DNA of 64,000 bases from the NCBI RefSeq assembly GCF_013373865.1, contig NC_050476.1, positions 2,836,501-2,900,500 on the forward strand, read 5' to 3'. Both the position numbers and the translations under genes were made by a program. Under the pieces are notes generated by a model. The model was not told the DNA's origin. It searched no databases and worked only from the letters and a program-made list of their open reading frames with translations. Position 1 is the stretch's first letter, and the number at the start of each line of letters is the position of its first letter. This document shows, one piece after another, positions 45,611 through 57,491 of this stretch. This stretch comes from Monomorium pharaonis (lineage: Eukaryota > Arthropoda > Insecta > Hymenoptera > Formicidae).

Positions 45611-47723
45611 ACGTGTGTGAAGTTAGCATCTCAAAGTTTAGCATCTCATAAAAATACTGCAGAATTACTTGCATCCAGCATAGTTCTACAGTTCTTGATA
45701 GGTTTCAACAATAGTTTCGTTGAATTATCTATTTTTATTAAACTTTTATAAATGAGATGTTAACTTCCAAAATCACATAATAGCATCTCACCGTATTTCG
45801 AATATACGACCACAGAGAAGACTAAATCTATAGAGTTCTATCGTTTAGAGACGCCCTATCAATAGTTCTGATGATTAAATTAATAAAAAAAAAAAACTTT
45901 TTGTTACAAAACATACGTATATATACATATACGTCTGCGCACGTGGATTTGGTGTAACTGGCATCTTAGATAGACAAAATTAATTAATTTAAAAAATTTA
46001 GAAAGTATTTTTCAACAACTATCTTGATGGAAAACTTGTATTTATAGATCTAGACATGAGATGCTGGTCGAATATCGACAGTTCTATTTCTTTTAACGCA
46101 GTTCCCATATAGATATGGACGCGTACAATAATTTTCTAAAAAGTTCCGGCGATATAATTAATTAAAACATTTTTTAAACAATTATTTTGCCCGGAAAACT
46201 TGAATTTTGAGGGCTAGACGTGAGATGCTAATCGAATATCGACATTTCTATTTATTTTAACGCAGTTCTCATATAGTTCTGGACGCGTACAATAATTTTC
46301 TAAAAAGTTCCGGTGATATAAATAATTAAAACATTTTTTAAACAATTATTTTACCCGACAAACTTGAATTTTGAGGACTAGACGTGAGATGCTGGTCGAA
46401 TATCGACAGTTATATTTCTTTTAACGCAGTTCCCATATAGATATGGACGCGTACAATAATTTTCTAAAAAGATCCGGCGATATAATTAATTAAAACATTT
46501 TTTAAACAATTATTTTGCCCGGAAAACTTGAATTTTGAGGGCTAGACGTGAGATGCTAATCGAATATCGACAGTTCTATTTATTTTAACGCAGTTCTCAT
46601 ATAGTTCTGGACGCGTACAATAATTTTCTAAAAAGTTCCGGTGATATAAATAATTAAAACATTTTTTAAACATTTATTTTGCCCTCAAAATTCAAATTTT
46701 TCGGGTGAGACCGGGAGAGACGGGGAGAGACGGGGAGAAATCGAAAGAAACCGGGAGAGACGGGGAGAGACCGGGAAAGACGGGGAGAGACCGGGAGAGA
46801 CGGGGAGAGACCGGGAGAGATCGGGAAAGACCGGGAGAGACGGGGAGAGACCGGAAGAGACGGGGAAAGACCGGGAGAGACCAGGAGAGACGGAAAGAGA
46901 CCGGGAGAGACCGGGAGAGACGAAAAGAGACCGGGAGAGACAGCATCTCACGTCTAGCCCTGAAAATTCAAATTTTTCGGGCAAAATAATTGTTTAAAAA
47001 ATGTTTTAATTATTTATATCACCGGAACTCTTTAGAAAATTATTGTATGCGTCCGTATCTATATGGGAACTGCGTTAAAAGAAATAGAACTGTCGATATT
47101 CGACCAACATCTCACGTCTAGCCCTCAAAATTCAAATTTTCCGGGCAAAATAATTGTTTAAAAAATGTTTTAATTAATTATATCGCCGGAACTTTTTAGA
47201 AAATTATTGTACGCGTCCATATCTATATGGGAACTGCGTTAAAAGAAATAGAACTGTCGATATTCGACCAGCATCTCATGTCTAGATCTATAAATACAAG
47301 TTTTCCATCAAGATAGTTGTTGAAAAATACTTTCTAAATTTTTTAAATTAATTAATTTTGTCTATCTGAGATGCCAGTTACACCAAATCCACGTGCGCAG
47401 ACGTATAAGCATATATACGTATGTTTTGTAACAAAAAATTTTTTTTTAATTAATTTAATCATCAGAACTATTGACAGGACGTCTTTAAACGATAGAACTC
47501 TATAGATTTAGTCTTCTCTGTGGTCGTATATTCGAAATACGGTGAGATGCTATTATGTGAGTTTGGAAGTTAGCATCTCATTTATAAAAATTTAATTAAA
47601 ATACGTAATTCAACGGAACTATTGTTGAAACCTATCAAGAACTGTAGAACTATGCTGGATGCAAGTAATTCTGCAGTATTTTTATGAGATGCTAAACTTT
47701 GAGATGCTAACTTCACACACGTT
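45611..47723. mobile_element. 2.1-kb foldback transposon with arms of about 1 kb and a repetitive centre
   Basis: Flanked by GCAATAAG at 45,603-45,610 and 47,724-47,731, an 8-bp direct repeat consistent with target duplication. The ends read ACGTGTGTGAAGTTAGCATC and its inverse. The left arm, to about 46.68 kb, is matched in reverse by the right arm from about 46.94 kb. Each arm holds tandem units of about 160 bp containing GAGATGCTGGTCGAATATCG: four on the left, three on the right. The centre is a 10-bp minisatellite. The motif GAGATGCTAA recurs many times. No transposase frame is present, so it is non-autonomous; the class is uncertain. Confidence 0.85.
46705..46939. repeat. 10-bp minisatellite (YCGGGARAGA)n
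   Basis: About 23 copies of a 10-bp purine-rich unit, mainly CCGGGAGAGA alternating with CGGGGAGAGA, at the centre of the 2.1-kb palindromic element. Because 10 is not a multiple of 3, all frames stay open and give Pro-Gly-Leu-Ser or Arg-Glu-Thr-Gly repeats. These are not proteins. Confidence 0.95.
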
Positions 47724-47840
47724 GCAATAAGCCTTTTAAGTTGCAATGTATGAACCTTGCATATAATAATAAAGGCACCAGTCCTTCATTATTATACTAT
47801 TATATTTATTATTATATTATTGTATATTATTATATATAAA

Positions 47841-48046
47841 CTCTCTAAATTACAATCAGTGAAAAAAACTGACGTTCAGTTTTTTACTTATAATCATTCA
47901 CTGATTATCAATTAAATAAATGTACTGATTTTTCAGTGGTAATACACTAGTTCTTGAGTCAAAATCACTGAAAAACAATTACTCACTGATTATTACAGTT
48001 ATGTCACTACAAATTAGTGAATATACACTGATTGTCATTTAGAGAG
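47841..48046. mobile_element. MITE, CTCTCTAAATTACAATCAGTG family, copy 1
   Basis: The left end CTCTCTAAATTACAATCAGTG (first 20 bp or so) pairs with the right end CACTGATTGTCATTTAGAGAG. Inner sequence has several CACTGA/TCAGTG motifs. A second copy of the family lies 490 bp further on. About 206 bp, no coding capacity. Confidence 0.85.
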
Positions 48047-48535
48047 TAAAGATCCTTATTTCGCTTTAGTTAATATCGCCGTGCTTCACTAATATTATCT
48101 AATTATCTAATCTTAATCTAAGGATTAATTTTATTAAATGAATATTCTTATTGATATAAGTAAAGATTCGCCATTAGAGAATATTGTACATATTTTTGAG
48201 TATAAAATAGATATAAATCAATGTTTGACTTTTCTTATCAAAAAGCAAACACCAAAGATTTACATCTTACATATAAGAAATACCATCTGTGTTATATTTT
48301 ATTTGTTCGGAATATCAGACGATTAAATAGTTCGAATGCCAAATAAATATTCAAACTTTTCAAACTAAAGATATGTTCAAACTGTTTGAACTTTCTTCAG
48401 ATCCAAAAGTTTGGAATTATTATAGTTTGAATTTAAGTTTTTTGACATATTGTGTTAATGACATTGAGAAACGTAACCAGGCAATAAGAGTAATCAAGTC
48501 ATCCAATTATAATCGAAAACTTGAGTAGCAATGTA

Positions 48536-48787
48536 CTCTCTCTAATTGTAATCAGTGTATTATCACTTATTTACAGTGATATATTTATAGCTGTGATAAT
48601 TGCGATTAATGAGTATTCACTAAGTCTTTTAGTGATTTTTATTTCAGAATTATCATATAATGACCGAAAGCTCAAGTGTATTTATTTCTCTGATTGACAA
48701 GTTATATTAAAACGAGTAATTGACAAGTAATATTATAATTGAAAATCAGTGTATTTTCACTTATTTCACTGATTGTAATTTAGAGAG
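48536..48787. mobile_element. MITE, same family, copy 2, with TA flanks
   Basis: Starts CTCTCTCTAATTGTAATCAG and ends CTGATTGTAATTTAGAGAG, with TA directly on both sides (48,534-48,535 and 48,788-48,789). TA duplication with short inverted ends fits a Tc1/mariner-type element mobilised in trans; that family call is inference. Confidence 0.85.
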
Positions 48788-50744
48788 TAAGCAGTATCAA
48801 ATTAAATATATAAATTTTCTTACTGCTAAATTTTTTCTATATATCTTTAATCTTAATGTAAAAAAGAAACGAATAACAAATTAATATTACAAGCTGTTCA
48901 TTGCTTAAGTTTGAATTTCTGAAATATTCAAACTAATGCTCTTTTTTACTTCGAGCAAATCGAATATTATTAGAATTTTTTATTTGCGTCACAAATATTA
49001 TTTAATTTACGTTGTAAAATTATTATCTATACTTGCATATCATTTTACTAGATTTGTTTTATGTATAATTTTTTTTATTAAATATAAATTGTACCGTACC
49101 ATACGTAAGTTTTGTAGTCTTTGTTAAAAAAACCTGTTTTTTCTGGACCTAGTAAATTCCTTTAAATATTAACTTTATTTTATTATATACAAATATCTTT
49201 TAATCTACATATATATAAAATATATATTAATAAATATTAATCTATCATGAAAATTGTATAAGTACCTTTAAATTTTAATTAACCCCCACAGAGGATTAGT
49301 AATCAGTGGTGCATTAGTAAACTGCTCGGCATATAATTAATATCTTAGCTTGTTATTATCACGTGACAGGCTTGCAACTAGCTTAAAAGCACTACATAAT
49401 TATCTCGGATAATTCCGGTAGCACGGCGATTGCGTTGAATTATTCTCATTGTGCGTGGTTTACAATTGCATAGATACAAGTGATATTGTCCTGCTATAGA
49501 GTATACTGTGTTTTTATGATGATACTAGGGATAAATAAAACGTCATACATGCCAGCCACACGACCATAACAGAAACAACAATTATCGGATCCCCTCTAGT
49601 ATCCGTTCCGGAAATGATGGTAACCGTCTCTCGTTTCCTTCCTTCCTTCCTTCCTACCTTCGTGTGCCTCTATCTGCGCCTCGTGCGTGCAGAATCGATC
49701 GGCGATTAACGTCGACCGACCGAGCAAAAGGATTACGGTGTGTGATTGTTTTATTTATCACGCAAGGTATTTTTATCGTTCGCGCAACAGCAGGAAGCGG
49801 ATGAAACGCGTCGGAGAAAAAAATAGATTCTTAGAGGGAAAAGGGAAGAGAAAAAGGGTATGAAGTATAGGTAGAAAAAAATATCGGAAATAATGAGGGA
49901 TAATCTGTAGGTACCTAAGGGAACAAGGTGAATGAATGTTAATTATTCGCGTCTGGCGTGAAAAATAAAATTGTTCACTGGTCGGTCAATCGAGGTGTAA
50001 AATATCATTTTAAAATAATTGATTTACTTAAGTGTTAAAGCGTTTTAGCGGTTTTATAAAATCAAACATGAAAATTACACTTTTGCGCGGTGAGAAGAAT
50101 TGGCAGGGAGGAAGTGGAAACATATGAGAGAGAATTGATAGCGAACGAGATAATAAAGAATGGCGATTCGTTTCAGAGATGTAATAACAGTAATTATGAT
50201 CTCGCAGCGCTATTATCCCCCACATCCGTTTTCGAAGGGAACGTTTACGGGCGCGCGTGACTTTACTTTCTCTCCTTTTATTACGAATCGATTCATATGA
50301 ATTCCCTTAAATCAGCGTACGTGTCGGGATAAGTCTCTCTGCATGTTGGGTACATCGATAGAACGTGATATTGGGATCAAAGAGAGTCTTTACTGAAGCA
50401 AACTATTTCTCGCAGCTATCCGAGAGATAAAAATAATGATAATACCTGATTTTTTTATCGAAATAAAATCTTACACAGAAGAAAGTGTTTTGCTGAAGTT
50501 TTATTTAAAAGTTTAGTTTGATATACAGATCTAAAATAATTTTATCGAATCATAAAAATAATTATGTAGGTCGCTGTATAATAATAACACTGCAAAAAGT
50601 TTTAATGTTTTAACAATCACAACTTGACTTCAGCGTCCTACATAATTTATTATTTTAAAAGTAACCAACAAAATAATATTTTCGATATCTGTATCTAGCT
50701 AAAGCTAAATTTTTAGATATTGCAGCAGAACGGCCTTCCTTTCC

Positions 50745-50896
50745 TTCGTGTATATACAGTATTTTATTTTTAATTATCCACTTTAAATATCTCAAAAAAG
50801 AAACTTTTAAAAATAAATTTACTTTTGAATAAGTAAATAAGTTTCTTTCGAGATATTTAAAGTAAGCAATTAAAATGGAACATTCTATATATACAA
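50745..50896. repeat. Diverged palindromic repeat, about 150 bp
   Basis: The left part CACTTTAAATATCTCAAAA is mirrored on the right by TCGAGATATTTAAAGTAAG, and the outer CTTCGTGTATATACA by TATATATACAAG. Mismatches are more frequent than in the other hairpins, suggesting an old MITE. Confidence 0.6.
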
Positions 50897-51389
50897 GATT
50901 TACATATACATATGTAAAATTCGTTATTCACCCATGTTTGTGTTCAACACATTTACATTATATTTCAATGATGTTTAACAGGCGAATGACTAATGTTTAG
51001 TCGTTCATGACTCGCATCTACATTACGTTAATCAAAGCATTGATATTCGTTCAAAGTGGGAAAGCTATATAGTGAACTCCAATTTAAATCACGCTTGAAA
51101 TTGGCTACATTCCCAGCTGCTTTCTCCGTCGAACGGTATTTTCGCTATCATTGGCGTTTACGGGTCGTCCGGCGCGTTTGTCAAAACAGGAACGCGGACT
51201 CCCGAGAGCTATCAGCGACTTCCCTACGTGCGAGGGGTGCGAAACCAAATGTCGATTAACGGACGAGTTAAAAAGATTATCGTGCCGGTCCCGTCGGTTA
51301 ACTGAGTGCAGGTAGAGTAATGCGAGAAACCGAGCACGTCATCTAAACGCTCGCCCACCCAGAAAATTACGGCGCCGTCGTGCTAGTCG

Positions 51390-51480
51390 TCTTCGTCGTT
51401 CGTTCGCTCGCCCGCTCGCTGGTTCGTCGGTTCATTCGTTCTTTCGCTCAGTTCGCCCGTCCGTTCATTCGTTCGTTCAT
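51390..51480. repeat. Degenerate (TTCG)n tract
   Basis: A run of TTCG, CTCG and TTCA tetramers of about 90 bp. Confidence 0.85.
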
Positions 51481-51724
51481 TTGTCCGCAACCTGGATTTA
51501 TTCCGCGCAATTACAACGATAAGGGTCCACTTTAATAATCGTTCGTTAATCGTCATTCGCCCGTTCCCGTCATCCTAGCTTCCAGCCACATACGTAGCAG
51601 CGGGAAATGGAGAACATCCTGCCTCAACGTACATCACCGACCGTTGGGGAAATGCATTAGGGATCCCACGTTCGGTTAACGCAATTTAAATTTGCAACAA
51701 CGTACGGTATCATCTTTAAGTAAC

Positions 51725-51925
51725 TACACAGAGAGAAAGATTTCTTTAGATTTAATAAACAGTTTTGTCCGACTATTCTAAAGCATATATCTCTTTGGTT
51801 TTAATAAATTTCAAACAGATTTCTTTAAATTTAATAAAATTTATTAGAAACAAAGAAATATATATGCTTTGAAATAGTCGAACAAAATGGTTCATCAAAT
51901 TTAAAGAAATCTTTCTCTCTGTGTA
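51725..51925. mobile_element. 201-bp mariner-type MITE with TA at both ends
   Basis: TA, then CACAGAGAGAAAGATTTCTT on the left; AAGAAATCTTTCTCTCTGTG, then TA on the right. The arms pair along nearly their full 85-90 bp (ATTTAATAAA, AAGCATATAT and other shared blocks). TA flanks and terminal symmetry fit a Tc1/mariner-derived MITE. Confidence 0.88.
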
Positions 51926-54900
51926 AAACTGCTTTTCAAAATTAATGTCAGTCGTATATAGAAATCTCAATAAATGAAACTGTAATATCAAATATATCGC
52001 ACAGCACGTATCTAAAAGTAGGATGTTTCCTTAAATATATAATATAATTGATATTGATGTTTCCTCATCTTTTATGTAACTGTTAAAGCAAAATTAATGG
52101 GTAAATTTAGTGTAACAGCAGTGTGCAGTACACTTTTTGGGAGATCGAAAATGATAAATCTAAATTTAAGTTTCCAAACTCTTCAGGATTATTTTTCTGC
52201 AGTTCCTAAGAGACACTATCAAAGCATAGCGAAACCTTCTGTTAAAAATATTTAATATTTATTTTCGAAATAAATTGAAAGCAAATATAATTCAAATAAT
52301 ATGCGCTGCATGCATATGCAAAATTTGATTTCGGATTCACAGAGTTTACGTCAGTAGCAACATTCGCGAGCAAAAGCATTTACACAAAGCCTTCAAGGAA
52401 ATATCGATCAAAGAAGTGATAATTAACACTGTATATAATACACAACTGCTTGTGGTTTGGCGTCTTAGAAAAGCTCTTTGGATATGACTCAGTAGCGTGG
52501 CATCTAGGCTGATCAAAGAACTAGAATAACATGCAATTCTCGTTATGCACATTAATCGGTGATATTAATCGAGATAACGTTTAATTATTAGAACGCGAGT
52601 GAAAAGTTCGAGTCTCCCTCGAAGGATATCTCTAGAGCTTATAATTTGGAACTTGTAACTTTTCTTTGGTCAGATTCGATTAAACCGTGAATCTTAATTG
52701 CTGTTCTTAATGAGCGGTATATGTATACACATTCCCGGTTACGATAACTTTGATTTCGTCGTTAATATTTCACGGTGTGCTATAATTAGCAATTAACGAA
52801 GTCGGGAATACTCACGGGAATGCTCCGATGCAAACGTATGGAACAAGAGACGTATCTCATGCTAGAGATTATTGATTTTAGGTTGTTACACGTATGCACA
52901 ACACACACATACACGCAGCTCGAATTTGGGTCTTTACATTTAGTAAGCCGTTTAAGAGGGTTATGAATAAAATCAGTCTTACGGTATCTTTATGTTATAA
53001 CATTCATAACCGAATTTACTACATCACAGTATATAGAAATAACAATAAAATTCTATAGCATCGTATTTATATAATATTGGAAATTTATCTCTTTATTCGT
53101 GTGAATTTTAAATATCAAAATTTTCTCATATTATTGATCTGCAACTTGCATAACAAATGTAGGTGCAAGCACGGGCCGTTACAAAGATATCTCGTTCTTT
53201 TATCATTATGAAATATTTATAAGTGCAACATCAAATGCGCGATAAAAATCGGTGAACATTAAACAGATACTCCCTGCAACCACGACTCCCTTGTTCGAAA
53301 AGATCAAGACGGATGCATTAGCGAAACGGTTATGCGGTTGTTGCGAACGCGCTCGCATGGCAGCGCATGAGAGTGCGCGCGTGCCGTAACAGGTGAAGCG
53401 TAAACTTCGTACTTTGCACCTGGTAAATATTTGATGAAGTTGGCGTGCAGAGCATGGCAGGGCGGTTGATACGTGTACGGTACCGATACGCCAATCTCTC
53501 CCTCAAGTTCAGAAAGCAGACGCGAGGTAGTATAGCGTTTCTCGTGCTAGCAATCGGGCTAATCCAATTCGGCCGCGAAATCGGAATCAATGTCAAATAC
53601 CCATAAAGCGACATAACAGTTTAGGATGATGCTGCGTTATCCGCGCGACAGTCGGAGGGAGATAGAGTTGTCCTGCCGAATCGCCGCGCTACACGTACAC
53701 ACATACACAGATATATACACGCATATACGGGGTGATATCCTAGGAAGAGGATCGATATTCGAAGCGCAGACTGCAGCTGCTCGAGCCGAAAAGCCTTGCC
53801 GATAATTGGACGCGTCGCTTTTCCCCGCGCGCGGAGAGCTTTCCTATGAATCGATATTATCTGTCTTATATATCTGGCGAAACGTCGAGTCATCCGGTAC
53901 GGTCTGTCGGAGGGGTTTCATTTTACAATTTAAACCTCGAGACCTAGATATCTCTGTCTCTCGTTCGACTTTCGATTTTTAAAAACGATTTCAAGAAACA
54001 TCCGTGTGGGAGAAGAGTCGGACGTAAAGAGCATTCACGACGCGCTAGATGCTTTTTATGCCCGCATCATCGCCCGTGGTAACCGCCCGCCTTGGGATTT
54101 CGGGCGTTAGCCAAAGCACAATCTTTACGATCTACTTGTTTTCTCGACCCGGGGGAAGTGCGGGTGGCGAAAGGAGAGCTAATAAGAAACTTGCGTTTTC
54201 TTTGCGCCTCTGGGTGCTCTCTCCCCTCTCTTTTTCCCTCCCGTCCGCTGCTTTTCTTTCATCAAATTTCGCTCAAGCGTCTCCACCGAAGGAACTTGCG
54301 AAGTAGCCGAGATAGTATGTTTGTTTCTCCACAACGGGAATTCCCGACATTTTCCCTCTATCTCACCGCGTAACTAAGACCAGTCGCGACCATTCTTCGC
54401 CTCGGCCGATTTAATTTCGGAAACATCTAATTCGCACACTGACTACGGCTTCGTCCGCTTCTCCTCTGAACAATGGACGATTCAGTCGAGAAGAAAGCGT
54501 ACTAACTAACTAATGTACAAAGCTCCGCCGTCGATCGCCTAGCTCGGAGAAACGCTCCGAAGATCGTCGAGCGCAAGGCGGGGAAGAGATGCCCGTTTTG
54601 AATCATGCAAACTTACAGACGTCCTTAATTATTTTCACGACTTTCCTGGAACGTTCGCTCTCTTCAGTCGGTCGCCGGGCCCGTTACAATCGGGCTTTAC
54701 ATAGCTTTGCGTCTCTCGAGCTATGACTTCACCGAGCTCACCGAGATGGAAACATAAAATTGTCTTCGCGACTGAGATAGGAATAACGAGGTAAAAAGTA
54801 CAAACTCCGTCGTTTTCCGCTCTGTCGACTGGAAACGCGTGCATAAGTGTTAGTCATAAAATATTTGTTTAAATTGAATACACAGCCATGGCTATCCATC

Positions 54901-56701
54901 AAACGCTTTTCCTCTTATTATCGAGGGATAAAATATTCATCTTAAGCTTTGACACATAAAAGTGCTCGAACGAAGAGCACAGAGTTATCGATCACGAGTT
55001 CATAAGGTTTTATTATTCTAACGTTCTGCTGTCGTTATATCATGGCTATAATAACGCTCGCGGTAATTAAAATAAAGTAGATAAGGTGAGCTTAACGTAT
55101 ATGCCTTGATAAGACGACGAAGTGATGCGCCGTTCCCTGCATTACTGAAAGTGCACTAGTCGAGTTTCAAGTAATTTCGTCAGTGTCAAGTAATTTCGAG
55201 AAAAATGGCATCTTTTCCGCGATTGGAATAATCTCACGGGTTATCCTATATCGCGGGGATAGAATAGCGCACCGAGCGAGATGGATCAGAGCGTAATCCA
55301 GATCCACTCGAGAAGTGAATACTGAATACATTACAGATCTAATGCAGTTCGCACATAAATTAACATACATCGTTGAGAAATCGCCGCGCAGCGAAATCTT
55401 CTTAAAGTTTCAATGGGCCGCGAAAACTTTTCGACGAAATGAAAATTTGCCAGAACTTTTCTTCGAGTAGGCGAATCGGTCGTCATATCTATATCAGTAC
55501 CAGCGACTTCAGTTCTTCACGTTAAATTCAATGTTACCAAGGTATTGAAAGTAATGAGAACCCTGCATTAATTCTATAGATTTATCGAGAACTATTCCTT
55601 TATTTATCGTGCAAACGTTAGTTACATTTATTGGCTTGATTAATTCCTTACCTCTCTTTTTGAAAGAGAAAATTAGAAAGCAAAATTTTTATTAAACAAT
55701 CGTTCTTTAACTAATATTTATAAAAAGCTTTACTTGCAGATAAAAAATAAAATTGATTCAGACGTGAGGTAATATTAGAGAAATTTATCAGTACTATCGT
55801 AACAATGTGGAGATAATAAGCGGACCAATCATTTCAACAATCTATAACACAAATGCAGCACAGTTAGATGAAAAACGATCGTAATCAACGATAAGAAATC
55901 TACTGACCAAATTATTGATTGAACACAGAGAATTTCTTGAGACCGTAATGTTTCACTTTTCGCAACAGAAGTATGATTGCTTCCACTTCAATGAGTTATC
56001 AAAGAACGAACAATATGTTCGCGTTATAAAAAAAGACAATCTGTGAACCATTAATATAATAGGGACAATAAAAAACAACACAAAATATACAAAATTATTT
56101 TCCTTTTAAAAAATTGAGGTATCGATCTCTATATTCTTAGAATGTAGAATTTATGTGATTATTTCTGAATAAATCCTATTACCTAACAAACTTTATACTT
56201 TTTTGTGTATAATATTTTGTAAATATATCTTTAAATATATAAAAATATAAATTTTTGTTATCCTCCAATTAGCATAGGTAAAACTACGTTTATTCGAGTA
56301 TTATTATATTTAATATTCAAAATTTCCATTCCTCTTAAATTAAAAATTAAGCATTTAATTTTGTGTTATATAAATAATGGTATTAAATAAATATAAATAA
56401 TGGTGTTAAATAAAACATTGTATGAGCTAATTAATACAGTAACACACACATTGCAAAAGTGCATTATTAATTTAAAAAAATTTCTGAGAAATATTTGATT
56501 GATTTAATCAAAAATGGCAAAAATCTGATTGAGAGAATATCTATTATTCTTTATCGTTGCGTTTCCAAATTTCTGAAAGATTCCCCCTGGGACATTCTGT
56601 GGAGACGTGTCCCATGGAGATTCTCTTGCGATACGGAAATTCGGAAAAGACGAGACCGCGCAACTGAACACCCTGTAGATCCTCTGGATTCTTTGCCGTA
56701 G

Positions 56702-56968
56702 AATCACCAAGGGACCGCCGCGTCCTACACGAGCTTCTACCTCTTCTTCTCCAGCACGTTTCTGTTTACCATGGCGGGCACGTTGCTGTCCACCGGCGTC
56801 TGGTGTTTCCTGGTTAGGCTACCCATGATCCATCTGGCGCGCGGGCCCTCGAGGATCGTCGTCGTCCTCAGCGGTTACGTCTTTGCTGCCGGTGCGCTCA
56901 CGTTGCCTGCCTCATGCATCCTGTATCGCGAGCATAACGTGACTCGGGGTCGCCGTACGTTACTTCCG
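56702..56968 (+). CDS. Internal exon of an unidentified membrane protein
   Basis: Acceptor TTTGCCGTAG (in-frame TAG just before) and donor CTTCCG followed by GTAAGATT bound a 267-nt exon of 89 codons, phase 0 at both ends. It starts NHQGTAASYT. Two hydrophobic segments are visible, at exon residues 11-38 (YLFFSSTFLFTMAG) and 52-75 (IVVVLSGYVFAAGAL), then a charged tail with an N-glycosylation motif (NVT). Codon use is GC-rich at third positions, unlike the flanking AT-rich DNA, which supports coding. The internal ATG at 56,771 is not a likely start. I cannot name the family; a protein with several membrane spans is likely. Neighbouring exons were not found, so introns are long or the gene leaves the window. 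Confidence 0.75.
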
Positions 56969-57300
56969 GTAAGATTATTCACCCTAATTACAAATCGATG
57001 TAATTAAACGCACGCTGATACAATTAAACGATATCTTGTATTTCAAAGGACGCGATGCAGAAAGACCTCAATCCTTTTAAAGGGAAATAGCGATATTCAA
57101 TTTGTGTTGTCCTTGTTATATTAGTTCACAAATCTTTTTTTTTATGATGCAAACATTTTTAAAACGTCCGATTCTTGGTTTATTGATGTGGTTAAAAATT
57201 CAGAAATGGCTATTGTCTCTTTGTTTTATATCGTAATATTCTCTTCGTTCACGTCTTTCCGTTGTGATAAATTTTCTTTAACCTAAATATTTATATACAG

Positions 57301-57491
57301 AAAAAAATGTAATATAGCCAATAACATATGTGACTGCGGGCTGCCAACTACATAAAATACTCAATACAATAATATTTGCTATTAATGCAAATACAATGTT
57401 GATACTGCAATAGCATATATTATTGTATTGAGTTTATCTGTAGTTGGCAGTCCGCAATAACATATCTTATTGAATATATTACTTTTTTTTT
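57301..57491. mobile_element. 191-bp palindromic MITE-like element
   Basis: Inverted arms: AATGTAATATAGCCAATAAC on the left against TTATTGAATATATTACTTTT on the right; inner blocks CTGCCAACTACA against TGTAGTTGGCAG and ATACTCAATACAATAATAT against its reverse. It lies just downstream of the membrane-protein exon. Confidence 0.75.

Larger units (their letters stand above)
48800..56490. other. Stretch with small repeats but no supported gene
   Basis: Mostly AT-rich, with GC-richer segments at 51.1-51.7, 53.3-54.6 and 55.1-55.5 kb. No coding exon is supported. It holds a degenerate TTCG tract and two palindromic elements (50.75 and 51.73 kb), and could be the intron of a gene that includes the exon at 56.7 kb. 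Confidence 0.45.

Noticed and set aside
46685..46989. Open frames of 84-99 codons on both strands with Pro-Gly-Leu-Ser and Arg-Glu-Thr-Gly repeats
   Set aside because: They are translations of the 10-bp minisatellite, which leaves every frame open; there is no gene.
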